The notes below the pieces were generated by a model, which worked only from the letters and a program-made list of their open reading frames with translations, was not told the DNA's origin and did no database searches. The position numbers and the translations under genes are program-made. From Nymphaea colorata (lineage: Eukaryota > Streptophyta > Magnoliopsida > Nymphaeales > Nymphaeaceae), in the NCBI RefSeq assembly GCF_008831285.2, contig NC_045148.1:16904802-16968801 (forward strand): a stretch of 64,000 bases of DNA, read 5' to 3'. Position 1 is the stretch's first letter; the number at the start of each line of letters is the position of its first letter. Below, in pieces: positions 10,375-21,888 of this stretch.

Positions 10375-12605
10375 TGTTTGCATCCCAAAATTTTCATTGG
10401 TTTTGGAGTGCTCCAGAAAAATGAGGTTTAGTTTTGAAATAGGGAAGAAAGAGACTCGTCTGTCGGTACGAGGATCGACCGTTCCCGGCGCCTTTGCCAA
10501 GGGTAATCAACCCAAGGGCTATGTTTATCATTGATGCATTTCATTTTGACTTAAACAACTTTTTGATTCTATATGCAGTGTTGAAAAATATTGAAAGTTT
10601 GGTGTTTCAAACTTTTGAAAAGATTCTTGAAGAATCGTTTGAGAATGTGAAATATTTTGAGGAAAAAGTGGAATTAATAAATATCATTTGAAAAGCTTGT
10701 GAAATCATTTTGAAATCACTTTAGTGTTCTTTTAAGACTTTAAGTAGGTTTGAGATTTTGCTCTAATTCAGTTACCACCTAGTTAGAGCTCCATCCCCTC
10801 TTGCTTAAATTCTTTTGGAGATGTACTTGTGATAATAAGTGAAATAAAGTGGGTGACAATGCATGAATGCATTTATCCTATATGATTAGAAGAATGTAAA
10901 ACATTCCTACCACAACATTCATCTAAAGTCATTCATACCACAACATACATCTAAGAATTTTGTTTTTGTAAATATCATATATATGAAGGAAAAGCTTTTG
11001 AAAATGGATTGAGATTGTAGACCTATCAAGCATGAATCCAATATTGGGTCATTACTTGGTTTGTGGTCTTGATAAAGTCGGCAAATGAAAAATTAAAATC
11101 TTAAATAGTAAGATATTGAAAGAACGGAAAATATGAAAGACTACATCCCAAGAGAGATATAGAGAAAGAGATCTTGAAAATCATAAAATCAAAGATTTAA
11201 AAGAAAGAGAGATAAGTATTCATATACGTATATATATGTACATATATATGTATATATATATATGTATAGATACGTATATGAAAGCTTGTAAAAAATGATG
11301 TTTAAATCAAATAGAGAAGAAAAGATCATTTTCGAAAGAGAGGAAGAGAGATTTAAGAATGGAATACACAAAAATATATTTATATATACGTATATGAGAA
11401 TTCGTAAAAGGATATGTTAAATCATAAAGAGAGAATGACAAAAAAAGATATTCATGTGCACACATACGTATATAACATGTATATACGCATACGTCTTCAT
11501 GAGTATTAAAATCAAGAAATGAATTGACAATAACCGACTTTAATTTTTTATGTAGGCCGGAGGGGAACTTGGGCTCATGCAAGAACCTAAGTTAAGTCTC
11601 CAAGGCCGTATTAGAGAGGTTGCTTTTAAAAATGTTTTGGAAAATATGATTCATATCTAAGCATGGAATGTTATGATTTGGTTTGCCACAAGGGATATAT
11701 TTCTTCCACCGTTGGGTATGAAAGAAAATCAAGCAATATAACGAGGCACTCGTTAGGGTTCCTAATAGGGTGATTAGGAAAGAAACTAGCGCAAAATGAC
11801 ATGCAAATGCATATTAACATGTACATATTCGTGAGGGTTTTCCCGGGTTGGACAAGTCCCAACCTCAAAAATCACAAGAAGAAATCCCAACCCCAAACAC
11901 TCACTCTCATCGTGCATTGGCTCATATAAATGGAAAATTAGAATATCATGCATGAGCATCATTTCAAGCGTGAATGATGAATGAAGACAATATATCAAGT
12001 ATATTTTTGGAGATAAATGAAGATATAGATTTTGTTCTGTCTTGCTCATACTCCCGGTGCACTCAAGAGTAGCTCTTGATTTCGAATCATTTGAGCCATC
12101 TTGCATGGCCATGGGGTGAAGGCAAGAGGAAAATGAAGATATGAAAATGAAAGATTGCATGATTTAAACATGAAAATAAAAAATCATCTCTTCTTCTCAT
12201 TGTTCCCGGTGCACTTGAGCATAGCCTCTTGTCTAAATAGAGATTTAGGGCTATTTCATATGGCCATTGGGAGAAGAAGAAGAGAGAAAACAAGAAAATG
12301 AAAATGGAAGTTTACATAACTCGGATATGAATGATATTGAAAATGCCATGGAGAGAAGAGAAAATGAAAATAGAAATAGAGGAAGATTAAATACCTCGAA
12401 TGTGATTGATATTGGAAATAAGCCCTCTTTTGAATGATCTTGGACTTACGTTGAATGAAGCTCCCAAGATGTTGAAGATGAAGAAAAAATGGAAAGAAGA
12501 AGAGGGAGAGAAGAAGAACTCAAGAGAAACCCTAAGTCTTCAAGTGAGAATACTCTAGGGTTTCTTCCAAGGCAAACTCTTGCCTAAGAGGGGGGAAGTA
12601 TGGGG

Positions 12606-12613
12606 TATTTATA
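12606..12613 (-). promoter_or_regulatory. TATA box of the solo LTR
   Basis: Minus-strand CCTTTATAAATACCCC, followed about 25-30 bases on by a C/T-rich start-like region and a leader containing AAACCCTAG. It marks the U3/R border if the element is read on the minus strand. Confidence 0.6.
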
Positions 12614-12616
12614 AAG

Positions 12617-12870
12617 GATTTTGGAGCCAAAAGTTGAAATTTGAATTCAAGAGGGAAAACTTTTAAGAGCCAAAATTCGAAATTCAAATTCAAGATTTGA
12701 ATTCAAGAGGGAAGATTTTTAGAGCCAAAATTCAAAATTCGAATTTAGGATTTGAATTCAAGAGGGAAGAGTTTTAGAGCTAAAATTTGAAATTTAAATT
12801 CAAGATTTGAATTCGAGAGGAAGTAGTTTTGGAGCCAAAATTCAAAATTCGAATTCGGCTTTGGAATTTG
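12617..12870. repeat. about four degenerate 60-bp repeats in LTR U3
   Basis: Units of the form TTTTAGAGCCAAAATTC followed by GATTTGAATTCAAGAGGGAA recur about every 60 bp, immediately upstream of the TATA box. Repeats in this position often act as enhancers in plant LTRs; that role is inferred. Confidence 0.8.
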
Positions 12871-13003
12871 AGTTTGGAATTCTCGATTTGGATCTAAATT
12901 TGGATTTTGGATCTAAATTTGGATTTAAAATTTATTTTTAAAATAATAGGACCAAAATTTTAATAGCCCCTTTTTTTGAAAAATTTGGGGTGATTACACT
13001 TTG

Positions 13004-13530
13004 CCATAGAGAATAGTAGTCACAAGATGATCATACACTTTAGGCATAGATGAAAGAAGAAGAAGGGTCTGGTCTTCTTCATCTACCTTAACACCAACAC
13101 TGCGAAGTTGAGTAATTAACCTATTGAAGGCATTCAGATGCTCAAGCAGATTTGTAAACTATGGAGCTGCTTTTTCAAATACAACTTATTTGTGAGAGAC
13201 TTCAACATATACAATTTTTCTAATTTAACCCACAAATCAGTCGTAGTATCTACATCTGCAACATTATACATTACCTCATCAGCTAGACAAAGCTGAATTG
13301 TACTCATCGCCTTCAGGTCTAACTCATCCCAATCAGCATCTTTAATCCCTGATTTCTCTTTTCCAAGCAAGGCTTTATGCAGGTTGTTCTGAACAAAAAT
13401 GGCTTTTACACGCTTTTGCCACAGGCCAAAATCAATCTTGTCGTCAAACTTCTCCACCTCAAACTTAGTCATTGACATATTTGACGTCACAGTCCTTAAA
13501 ACCAACTATCACAAACACGAATATTGCAAC
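13004..13530 (-). pseudogene. Copia gag N-terminal part
   Basis: Minus-strand start at 13505 with TKFEVEKFDDKIDFGLWQKR and AIFVQNNLHKALLGKE, matching the Copia gag (UBN2-type) N-terminus; it continues through DLWVKLEKLYMLKSLTNKLY. The frame stops at 13134 after a small shift and resumes as HLNAFNRLITQLRSVGVKVD down to YGK at the solo-LTR junction. Gag forms the particle shell. It starts about 40 bp inside the 5' LTR, next to the primer-binding site. Confidence 0.85.
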
Positions 13531-13545
13531 CTGGCTCTAATACCA
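13531..13545 (-). promoter_or_regulatory. Copia primer-binding site (initiator tRNA-Met)
   Basis: The minus strand reads TGGTATTAGAGCCAG, complementary (one mismatch to the usual TGGTATCAGAGC form) to the 3' end of plant initiator tRNA-Met. It sits two bases from the LTR start and fixes the LTR boundary. Confidence 0.85.
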
Positions 13546-13547
13546 GA

Positions 13548-14178
13548 TGTTAAAAATGAGAGGACCAGATTGCAAGCAAAAACAAAGTAAGGTGAAAAAC
13601 AGCCACTCTGTAAAAATATGTGTATGTGATATCAAGAGAGTGAATAGTGAAATGAACGGCAGAGAGCAAAACAGGAAAGCAGTCGCACGGAAGACACCCA
13701 AATTATGTGGTTCGGATAGACTGTTTGTCTTCCTACATCCACGGGGAGAAACCAGCAGGATTCATATTATATGAAGCATCAAAATACAGTGAAATTCAAA
13801 AAGCCAAAACAGACAAAATCCCCTTACAAAATAACAATGCTACTATGTGACCTTCAGCCCCAAAACTCTCTCTCTGTTTTATGTATGTTTCTCACACTCA
13901 CACATGAACTGAAAAACATACCTATTTTTCTAGAGACACCAAAGAATAACTGCCCAAAAAAAAAGAGATTGCAGCAAGTGAGAGACTTAGTCGTGAAGGC
14001 TCCATGCTTACGGCGACTCCTTGAGACGCTCCACCAAAATCGCATACCACAAAGTGATGGCGAGTACCAAAAAAAGGGGAAAGAAGTAGAGCCCTTTCAT
14101 AAAGCAAAAGAAAGAGTTTTGTAAAAGACACAAATGTCCACAGTTGACTTGCATATGGCCAAGTCAAAACTAATAACA
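13548..14178 (-). repeat. 5' LTR of the Copia element (full length, 631 bp)
   Basis: Bounded by TGTTA and TAACA, ending just before the primer-binding site. From 13627 on it matches the left LTR closely, with scattered differences and one copy of the 33-bp unit instead of three. Confidence 0.88.
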
Positions 14179-14877
14179 TAAAGACCCAAAAAAAAAAATC
14201 ACTACCAAAGAGCGACTTTTTTTTCGCAAGATTCGGAGGTTGATAGCGGAGCTGGTAGACGGCTGGTTTCCATTTTAAATCTTTCAAACTTAGTAACATA
14301 TTCAAAACCAAGTTGTATACTGCTAATGTCAAGATGCCCCTTGGCCGGCTTCAGTTTGTATCTCAGAATTGTTTAGAACCAGAAAAAATAGCATTACATG
14401 TGCATAAATATATAAAGATTTCTCCAATTTTTTACATAAAACTATCCTAAAGTTCTTTCATTTACAATGCATTTCCCATATATGTTATATAAGTTACCTA
14501 AATGGTCACCTTTAAAATCCCATTTGTCTTAATCTATGTCACACAGATACGTGGGATTAGCCCACGTCTCCGTATCGATACGCCGATACGGCGATCCGGA
14601 TACGGATACTTCATGGATACGTTTGGATCGGGTTTGGGTCAAACCCGATCCAAACTTTAAACAAGTGATCCGTTAAATGAAATTAGGTCGACCGCTCAAC
14701 AGTCGACCTTCACCTTCACCTGACGTTCTTCCTTTTCACCCGATGGCAGACCTTCACCCGACGAGCGATGGTGGGCGGCGGTGATGACTTCCGGCGACCA
14801 ACGGCGACATCCGGTCGTCGCCGGCAACAGCTGGCGACGGACAGGTAAGTGGATTTTTCTTTTTTCCGTTTCGTTTC

Positions 14878-15190
14878 GAGTTTAATGTGTTCTTCTTCTT
14901 CATTTGGGGGTTTTTAAGGGTTTTCAGATTGATTGCTTCACTCGAGTTTAATGTGTTCTTTTTTCTTTTCGTTTCGTTTCGAGTTTAATGTGGTCTAAGT
15001 ACGAATCTTTCTTGCAACATAAATGGATTATGTTGGATTGCTTCAACACATTTTCTTTCTTGCCAACACAAATGGATTATGAGCTCCTTCGTTGCGAGTT
15101 TAATGTGTTCCTCTTCACTCGTGATTATGTTGGATTGCTTCAACACATTTTCTACGACTCTTTCTTGCCAACATAAGTGGATTATGAGTT
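14878..15190. repeat. internal tandem duplication in the hAT 5' region
   Basis: GATTATGTTGGATTGCTTCA-type sequence recurs about 97 bp apart (about 15026 and 15124), as do CTTGCCAACA..TGGATTATGAG (about 15058 and 15165) and GAGTTTAATGTGTTC (several times from 14879). It is noncoding, upstream of the transposase. Confidence 0.75.
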
Positions 15191-15646
15191 GCGCTACTAA
15201 TCGGGATTTGAACAACTTCAGAAATGCGAGTTTAAAACCATTTTAAATGTTGGGTTTTTCAGATCTTTCACTGCGTTGAGATCAGATCTTATGACAAACT
15301 GAAGATAATTAACTGCATTAGCATCTTATGAGTTATACAACTCATTCAAAGTACATTTAGATAGTAAGATCCAGCTAACGAGCCCGTGTGTCGTGATAAG
15401 GTATCAGAGCATACAAATGTATATTTAAAGATCTCTGTGAACTAGAGATCTTCAACAGCAAGAGACTAGAGAGTTAAGTTGCTCATCATCGACTGTCGAC
15501 TGCAGTACTGCTGCATTATATACTATATGATGCGATGAAATATAGACTTGTACAGTGTATTATTTCAGCTATGTTGATTGTTTGTTTGTTGAACTATTGT
15601 GTTTTATTACTTCAAGACTATGTTCATTATATGTTTTAATGTAGTA

Positions 15647-17908
15647 TGGTGGACAAAGGAAAGGGAGTCTCTTCTGAACCTACAAGTTCAAGTTGTGGAT
15701 CTGGATCAGCTGCATCTATTGCATAAGAAGAACGACTACCATTATGGTCATATGTGAAGATAATAGAGAAAGCTCCAAAAGGTGGTGGAAATTCAGTTTT
15801 TCGATGTTCTTTTGTGGGAATGATTTCACTGGATCATATACAAGAGTTAAAGCGCATCTTTTAAAAAATCTCTAAACAAGGAATTCAAGTATGTAAAAAA
15901 ATCAGTAAGGAGAGTTTGGGTCAGCTGAAGATGGAACAGGAAGCCTTTGAGATGAAAAAAGGCACAACATCTTCCGGTTATATTGACATTGCTTCAATTT
16001 CAAATGATGTTGTGAATGATGGTCTGAAAAAAAGAAAAGCTATTGACATTACTCAGAATTAAAAATCAATCGAGGAGTCATTTACTTTACAAGGGCGGTG
16101 AGAATTAGATCTAAAAGTGGCAACATATTTTTATGCTAATTGCATACCATTTAATGTAGCAAGAAGTCCATTTTGGAGAGATTTAGTTACATTTATTGCA
16201 AATTCTAACTTGTCTGGTTATGTTCCCCCTAGTTCTGAAAGGCTTCGCACTGTACTACTAGAACAACAAAAAACTCGAGTGAACAAATTGTTAGAGTATC
16301 CAAAGGTAACTTGGGAGCGACATGGAGTTTCTATTGTTTCTGATGGCTGGACAGATTTGCAAAGGTGCCCTCTTATTAATTTCATTGCAACATCAGCAAA
16401 TGGGCCAATTTTCTTGAAAGCAATAGATGCATCTGGTGTATACAAAAGTGCTGAATATTTGAAAGGATTGTTTATGGAAATGATTGAAGAAGTGGGAAAA
16501 GAGAAGGTTGTTCAAATAATAACAGACAATGCACCTGTATGCAAAGCAACTGGAATTGCGATAGAATGTGAGTACCCTCATATCTTTTGCACTCATTGTG
16601 CAGTCCGCAGCTTAAATTTGGCTTTAAAGAGTATATGCAATCCACCAAGTAAAGAGCAAGATCCTCAAGCTTATGAATTATGTTCATGGATTGAAGACTT
16701 GGAAAAAGAAGTGAGGAACATCAGAAATTTCATAGTAAATCATCAACGTGCACTTTCCATTTATAACAAGCATTTTGATCTAAAATTGTTAAGAGTTGCG
16801 GAAACACGTTTTGCATCCTTAATTGTTATGGTCAAAAGGATAAAAAGGGTTAAAAGTGCATTGATCAGTATGGTGACTGATGATGATTAGAATTTTTATC
16901 GTGCAGCAGATGATGGCAAAGCTCAAGAAATCAAAAGACTGATTCTTGAAGACACGTGATGGGATAAAATCTTTTATTTTCTTGCATTTACAGAGCCTAT
17001 TTGGGAGATGTTGAGAGTTCTTGATTATGATAATTCAACGTTGCACTGTGTTTATGACATGTGGGACACTATGATTGGAAAAATCCAAGACGTCATTTTT
17101 AAGCATGAGAAAAAAAATATTGCACTTGAAGATTCAGCATTTTTTTATCATGTGCATAAAATATGATAAAAGTAGCAATCCTCTTCAATGCATGGCACAT
17201 ACATTAAATCCTAAATATTATGGAAAAAAGTGGCCTGCAGAGGTTATTGGGAGAACCCCGCCACATATGGATGCAGAATTATCAAAAAACAGATTGGCAT
17301 GTATTAATAGAATTTTATTGATGTACATCAAAATCGCCAAGCTAACGATGAGTTTGAAAGGTTTGCATCCGGAATTGGAGAAGATGTGTGTGCAACTGCA
17401 GATAAAGATGATTATCCATCTATATCTTGGTGGATTAAACATGGATTTACTTATCCTACTCTTCAAAACCTTGCTTTCAGATTACTAGTTCAACCTGCTA
17501 CATCTTCATGCTGTGAGAGAAATTGGAGTACATATTCACAAATCCATACTATCAAACGAAATAATCTCTCAAGCAAACGTGCAGAAGATTTGGTTTATGT
17601 GCATTCTAACCTTCGACTTCTATCACGAGGCAAAAAAGAATACAAGTAAATAAGTATATGATTTATTGATTTAGATGTTTTCCTTATGAGTTCTTATTAG
17701 CTAATATCATAATAATTACAATTTTTTTTTGTCTCATAGGGAAGGAGAAACTAAATCTTGGGACATGAATGTTGAGGAATTTAACTTAGAAGGCGACAAT
17801 GAACTTGAAGTTGTTAATTCAAGATTCGAAGAACCTTCTATTCCATCAACATGTGAAATTGTGGATGAAGATGAGTCTGAGGACGATGTGGGCATTGACA
17901 ATGAGTAG
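15647..17908 (+). pseudogene. hAT transposase (BED finger, DUF659, dimerisation domain), broken
   Basis: The N-terminus shows a BED-type zinc finger (CSFCGNDFTGSYTRVKAHLL, about 15800-15865) with frame breaks around it. The core is open from 16117 to 16890: FYANCIPFNVARSPFWRDLV, VSDGWTDLQRCPLINFIATS (DUF659, with the catalytic-type D), IITDNAPVCKATG, and FCTHCAVRSLNLALK. TAG at 16888 and TGA near 16957 interrupt the next part (PIWEMLRVLDYDNS). The C-terminal dimerisation region is at 17390-17649 (DDYPSISWWIKHG, SCCERNWSTYSQIHTIKRN), followed by an intron-like stretch and an acidic tail ending at about 17908. It could not work without repair, so any movement would depend on another copy. Confidence 0.9.
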
Positions 17909-18315
17909 AATGATGATAATCAACAATGTTTTGTGATGACTGATGAACAATGTTAATGTTTTGTGATAAACAATGTTTGTTTGTTTTTTTTTTCAATTTA
18001 TAAATTTTTTGAGAATATTATATTTGTCGTATCCGCGTATCCGGAAATTGTGAAACTTGATGTATCTGCACCCGTATCTCCGTATCCGCACCCGTATCGC
18101 ACCCGCACCGATGTGACATAGGTCTTAATCACCCCTTTCTAGTTGATATTGTCAAATTCAGTTGCGTCAATTAGTGCAGAATATATAAAATTGTATGTCG
18201 AAAATTCATAAGACATCATTATAAATCTTCGGGACAACTTATAGATCGAATCACCAATCTTCGGACAACTTATTTTTTTTAACACCAGGTTTACTTGTGT
18301 TGTCCTTCGTTTCAG

Positions 18316-20912
18316 ATTTTAAGAGAGCAGATGCAATAAATGGACCAATATTTGACCTGGCCGCTATCAACTCTGCCACCAACAGTTTTGCACCCAGAAA
18401 TAAACTTGGCGAAGGAGGATTTGGCGCAGTTTACAAGGTATAAATTCAGTACTCTTTTTATTTTCCCTGCCTTGGAAAATTACAGTTTATGTGGAAGCAT
18501 CTGGGAAATTGGATAGAGCTGCCATTGAAACTGAGTTACTGCGACTGTTAATTTCCTTAATGAAGACTCGCTAATTTGTCAGGGCCAACTGCCGGATGGT
18601 CAAGAAATAGCAGTGAAGAGATTATCACGAAATATAAGGCATGGTGCGAAGCACTTTGACAATGAGGTGCAGACACTTTCTAAACTTCAACACAGAAACC
18701 TTGTTCGGCTTTTAGGTGGCTTTCTGAAAGGTGAAGAGAAGATACTCATCTATGAGTATGTGCAGAATGGATCTATGAGTATGTGCAGAATGGTAACCTG
18801 GACAATTTTCTCTTAGGTAAGCTTGTCTCAGTTTTTTGTTGTTATTTTGTGTTCCTTAAGAAATCTAACTGATTTTGCGATACAAGATGAAAATTTGTTC
18901 TAAGAATAATAAGGTCGTTCTTGGATAACTTTTAACTGCTTCCAAATACGAAAACGGGGAGGGACACACACAGCATTTGGTAAACTCTAAGTTCGTATCT
19001 TAGACATATTTAGATGCCAAAAATAAAAGAACATAGTTTTATTTATTCATTCATGCTTGTGGCTGACGTTGCTTATTCATTACGAGCCATATTTTGGTTT
19101 TGATCGGAAAAAAAAATATACGCAGATAACTTAATTTGTTTTTCACCATCAAGTTACTGCTGCTAGATATTAGTTTTTTTTTCACTTTTTGCTTAAAACC
19201 GCCTATTCTGAGACGTAACTTTTTTTGTAGCCAAATGATTTGTAATTTCAAGTGTTGTCGTTCAAATTGCTAAAATAGAGAAGTAAAAATTACCTTTAAA
19301 TTTTATTACTTTGGAAGGAGAGCCAACAAAGCGTATGGAATTCGACTGGGCAGCCAAGCTCATAATTGGCATAGCCAGAGGGCTTCTATATCTTCATGAA
19401 GATTCTCGGTTGAGAATTGTCCACAGGGATTTGAAAGCAAGCAATATTTTACTAGATGAAGACATGAACCCCAAGATCTCAGACTTCGGCACTGCAAAGA
19501 TCTTTCACATGGACCAAACACAAGCCGAAACATTTGAGATTCTCGGAACTCGGTAAGTTTTTCTTTTCTGGTTCTTTCTGTACAATTTGTTTGTGTTTCT
19601 GTTATTCCTTTTCTAAATAAAAGAGTCGGGGGGCGCTTTTCCCAGGAGGTTGGCATCGGAACTGATCTGAGGACAAGCAAATTCGATCCCAATTATGGTT
19701 GACACCTAAATGGGCTATGAACTAGAATGCGAAATAATAATAAGCTTCAAGCATATATATCATAAGCTTTTTGTTTAGAAATTGGATATGAGCATATTCC
19801 TAACTCACCTCCACGGTGAAGTTTTTGCTGTTTACCTCCCTTAAGGAACGTGTGTTTCTGTAGGCTCTACAAATTCATGAGTTATCCACGATACCATCTG
19901 TAATGGCTTAACCAATAATTAATTGACCCAAATGTTCGGTTTCAGGCATCCTAACTTACTGCTCACGTGCGTCAATTTAATAACTAATCAGAAGCTACAA
20001 ATTTAGAACTAGGTTAGATGATTATCGACTTTTTGCAAAATTTTGTATTACAAAATTATTTCCCAATTCACTCCCATAAGTTGGTAGTTACATGTATTCT
20101 ACTCAGTTTTAGCTTTAATCTATATGTATGTATGTATGTATATAGTTATTTATTATTTATTTATTTCAAATTTTTGTTTTTCCCTGCAGTGGGTATATGG
20201 CACCAGAGTATCTTCTTGAAGGGAAGGTATCACTAAAGATAGACATTTTCAGCTTCGGTGTTTTACTGCTGGAGATCATAAGTGGGAAAAAAAACTTCTC
20301 CTTAACTCAGCAAGAGACAGATGAAAATATGCTAAATTATGTAAGTGATTAACATTGTTTTTGTGCTTCTATAATTTAGTAGGTAAGTTTTGTTGTTGCT
20401 GGTATTACTGCATAAATAGCACCATATGGTTGACAACTTGGTGTCTAACTAAACCATTTACAACCAAAGAGCTCGTTCGTCATGATATCAAGAATGTAAA
20501 CGTAATTTATGTAGAAATGATGGGAAACTTAATAAAAACTCTCTCCCTCATAGGTAAAGGTATTATTACAAGTTTTCATAGTAAACAATAACAAAATATC
20601 ATTTTGGTGTAGGTTTGGAGACTCTGGAGGGAAAATAAGGCTCTACAAGTTGTGGATCAACTAATGGAAGGAAGATGCAACCAAAATGAGATATTAAGAT
20701 GCATCCATATTGGCCTGCTATGTGTCCAGGAAGATGCATCAAGCAGGCCAAAAATGTCCAAGGTTGTTGCGATGCTTGAAAACAGCTCATTGATTCTTCT
20801 GTCCACTTTGCCTCTTGCCCCTCCTACCTGGAATATCAGAAGCATTTCTTTGGGTCCAGAAATGAGCTCAACTACATCAGGGATTGGTTCAGAGCTTGGT
20901 TCATCTACTTAG
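18316..20912 (+). pseudogene. CRK kinase domain, five exons
   Basis: Exons by splice signals and phase: 18316-18437, 18593-18816, 19318-19552, 20190-20340, 20613-20912. Motifs: glycine loop [11 protein letters not shown], catalytic lysine in [14 protein letters not shown] loop, [18 protein letters not shown] across an exon junction, [11 protein letters not shown] (SLKIDIFSF where SVKSDVFSF is usual), and the C-lobe IGLLCVQEDASSRPKMS. The reading stops at TAG 20910-20912, after a Ser/Thr-rich tail. Exon 2 carries a 23-bp tandem duplication (18748-18770, 18771-18793) that shifts the frame just after LIYEYVQNG, and exon 3 lacks two residues found in relatives ([13 protein letters not shown]). 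Without the duplication the junction phase to exon 3 fits. Confidence 0.88.
18748..18793 (+). repeat. 23-bp exact tandem duplication in CRK kinase exon 2
   Basis: The block beginning ATCTATGAGTATGTGCAG is present twice head to tail. Since 23 is not a multiple of three, the copy shifts the frame and ends the protein at TAG where the exon ends. Confidence 0.95.
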
Positions 20913-21888
20913 TGAAGCTTTGAACTACTCATGAGAGGAGGAAGTAGAGATGGTAATTTGTTCCCTGCCTTTCAAGGTACCGTTTGTTCTTCTGATGTAT
21001 GAGCAGTGAACTTCTTAGTTAATTTGTTGCAATCATGTTACTTGTTTATGACAGTTCTCAGTGGGATGAGGAGATGTATCTACATACACGTAAGTTATGA
21101 TATAATTTTGTGCAATATAATGTGTAAACTCATATTCCTGCTGTGCAATAAAGCGAAATGATGAGATCAGCAAAATGGATTCTTCTGGTGTATAAAATAA
21201 AAATTCTGCTGGCCTTCTTTTGCTACTTCCCTTGTGCGGTTGTGCCTATTTCGCTTTAGGAGGGAATGTATACCTTTTTATTCTCCCTAGGACAAACCGC
21301 TTGTTCGTGTGGATCATCTCAATGTAGTTAAATGTCTTCCTAGAGTTTTTAACACCACGGACAAAGTTGCAGACTGCATATTTCTTGAGACGGCTTCCGA
21401 CTTCTGAAAGCATCCAAAGACATTTCCATGGTCGGAATAAATGTCGATCGTTGGCTTTACAAATTTATTAGTTTTAAGTCTTTTTTTTTTCCTGTCTCTT
21501 CTTCTTTTGACAATTACTTTATTCTTCATAGAGATAACAAACAAGCAAACGAGTACCAACATTGAGATACATACTAAAACACATCTCGCCATAATAATTG
21601 TTCCCAACTTATTATGTTGAAAAAGAAATATACTAATTTCAACCTGCTTGGATGCACAATTTTGCAGTATCTAATTAGCTGAGAGTTAGGTCTTTCTGTT
21701 TGAAGAAAAATATATGGAGAAGTAAAATTCATCAACAATGTTCTTCAACATAAGTTAATCCCATTGCAAACTAATCTAAAAGAATATGCATTAAAACTTG
21801 AAAATTAAAAACTACTTGTTCTTCTGTCACTCCAAGGGAACCTGCGACTATGACAGTTGTAGCCTGCCATGTCCAAGAACATTCCATG
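20913..21888. other. spacer between CRK and the isomerase fragment
   Basis: This holds the CRK 3' flank with possible polyadenylation signals (AATAAA-like at about 21147) and no recognisable gene. A 97-codon minus-strand open frame at 21314-21607 has no family features that I can see. Confidence 0.5.

Larger units (their letters stand above)
10375..12998 (-). mobile_element. solo LTR (about 2.6 kb) inserted in Copia gag
   Basis: Flanked by a 5-bp direct repeat CTTTG (10370-10374 and 12999-13003). On the minus strand it starts TGTAATCACCCC and ends in CA, the usual LTR ends, and it holds no retrotransposon coding sequence. A minus-strand TATAAATA box, about 385 bp inside the 5' end, supports this orientation. 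Removing the element and one CTTTG rejoins the gag reading frame on either side (YGK and DTLKLEEV), so the insertion is clean. Such solo LTRs arise by recombination between the two LTRs of a longer element. The long LTR points to a Ty3/Gypsy parent, but that is inference. Confidence 0.85.
5682..14178 (-). mobile_element. Ty1/Copia LTR retrotransposon, minus orientation, nested and defective
   Basis: A Copia element inserted in the CRK between the membrane and kinase exons. Its 5' LTR is on the right (13548-14178, TGTT...AACA) and its 3' LTR on the left (5682-6300, truncated). A primer-binding site for initiator tRNA-Met (TGGTATTAGAGCCAG on the minus strand) lies at 13531-13545, two bases from the 5' LTR. 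Minus-strand coding order is gag, zinc knuckle, protease, integrase, reverse transcriptase, RNase H, as in Copia (integrase before RT). The polyprotein is broken by stops and frameshifts and by two secondary insertions (10375-12998 and 8495-9032). A target duplication cannot be tested because the left end is missing. It probably landed in a CRK intron. Confidence 0.92.
14534..18121 (+). mobile_element. hAT DNA transposon, decayed, with 8-bp target duplication
   Basis: Flanked by GTCTTAAT on both sides (14526-14533 and 18122-18129). The ends start CTATGTCACA on both strands (inverted repeats). The subterminal regions hold many GATACGG/CCGTATC motifs in both orientations (CGTATCGATACGCCGATACGG on the left, CCGTATCTCCGTATCCG on the right), likely transposase binding sites. 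Between them lies a BED/DUF659/hAT-dimerisation transposase with stops and frameshifts. The element is 3588 bp and sits in the same CRK intron as the Copia element, 355 bp from it. Confidence 0.93.
4448..20912 (+). pseudogene. cysteine-rich receptor-like kinase (CRK, DUF26 type), broken and split by transposons
   Basis: Read in order the pieces give the standard CRK architecture: signal peptide, two DUF26 (Gnk2-like) ectodomains, one membrane helix, cytosolic Ser/Thr kinase. CRKs sit in the plasma membrane and act in stress and immune signalling. The gene is dead as read: an early frame break after the signal peptide, an in-frame TAG between the two DUF26 domains (4954-4956), a TGA just after the membrane helix (5496-5498), a 23-bp tandem duplication that shifts the kinase frame (18748-18793), and about 12.6 kb of nested mobile DNA between the membrane exon and the first kinase exon. 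The kinase exons keep consensus splice sites and most catalytic motifs, so loss looks fairly recent, or the sequence has errors at single points. The insertions alone could be tolerated inside an intron; the coding lesions could not. Confidence 0.85.

Noticed and set aside
11220-11500. TACGTATATATGTA-rich stretch as possible MITE
   Set aside because: Alternating TA/CG-type simple sequence inside the solo LTR; no inverted ends or target duplication of its own.
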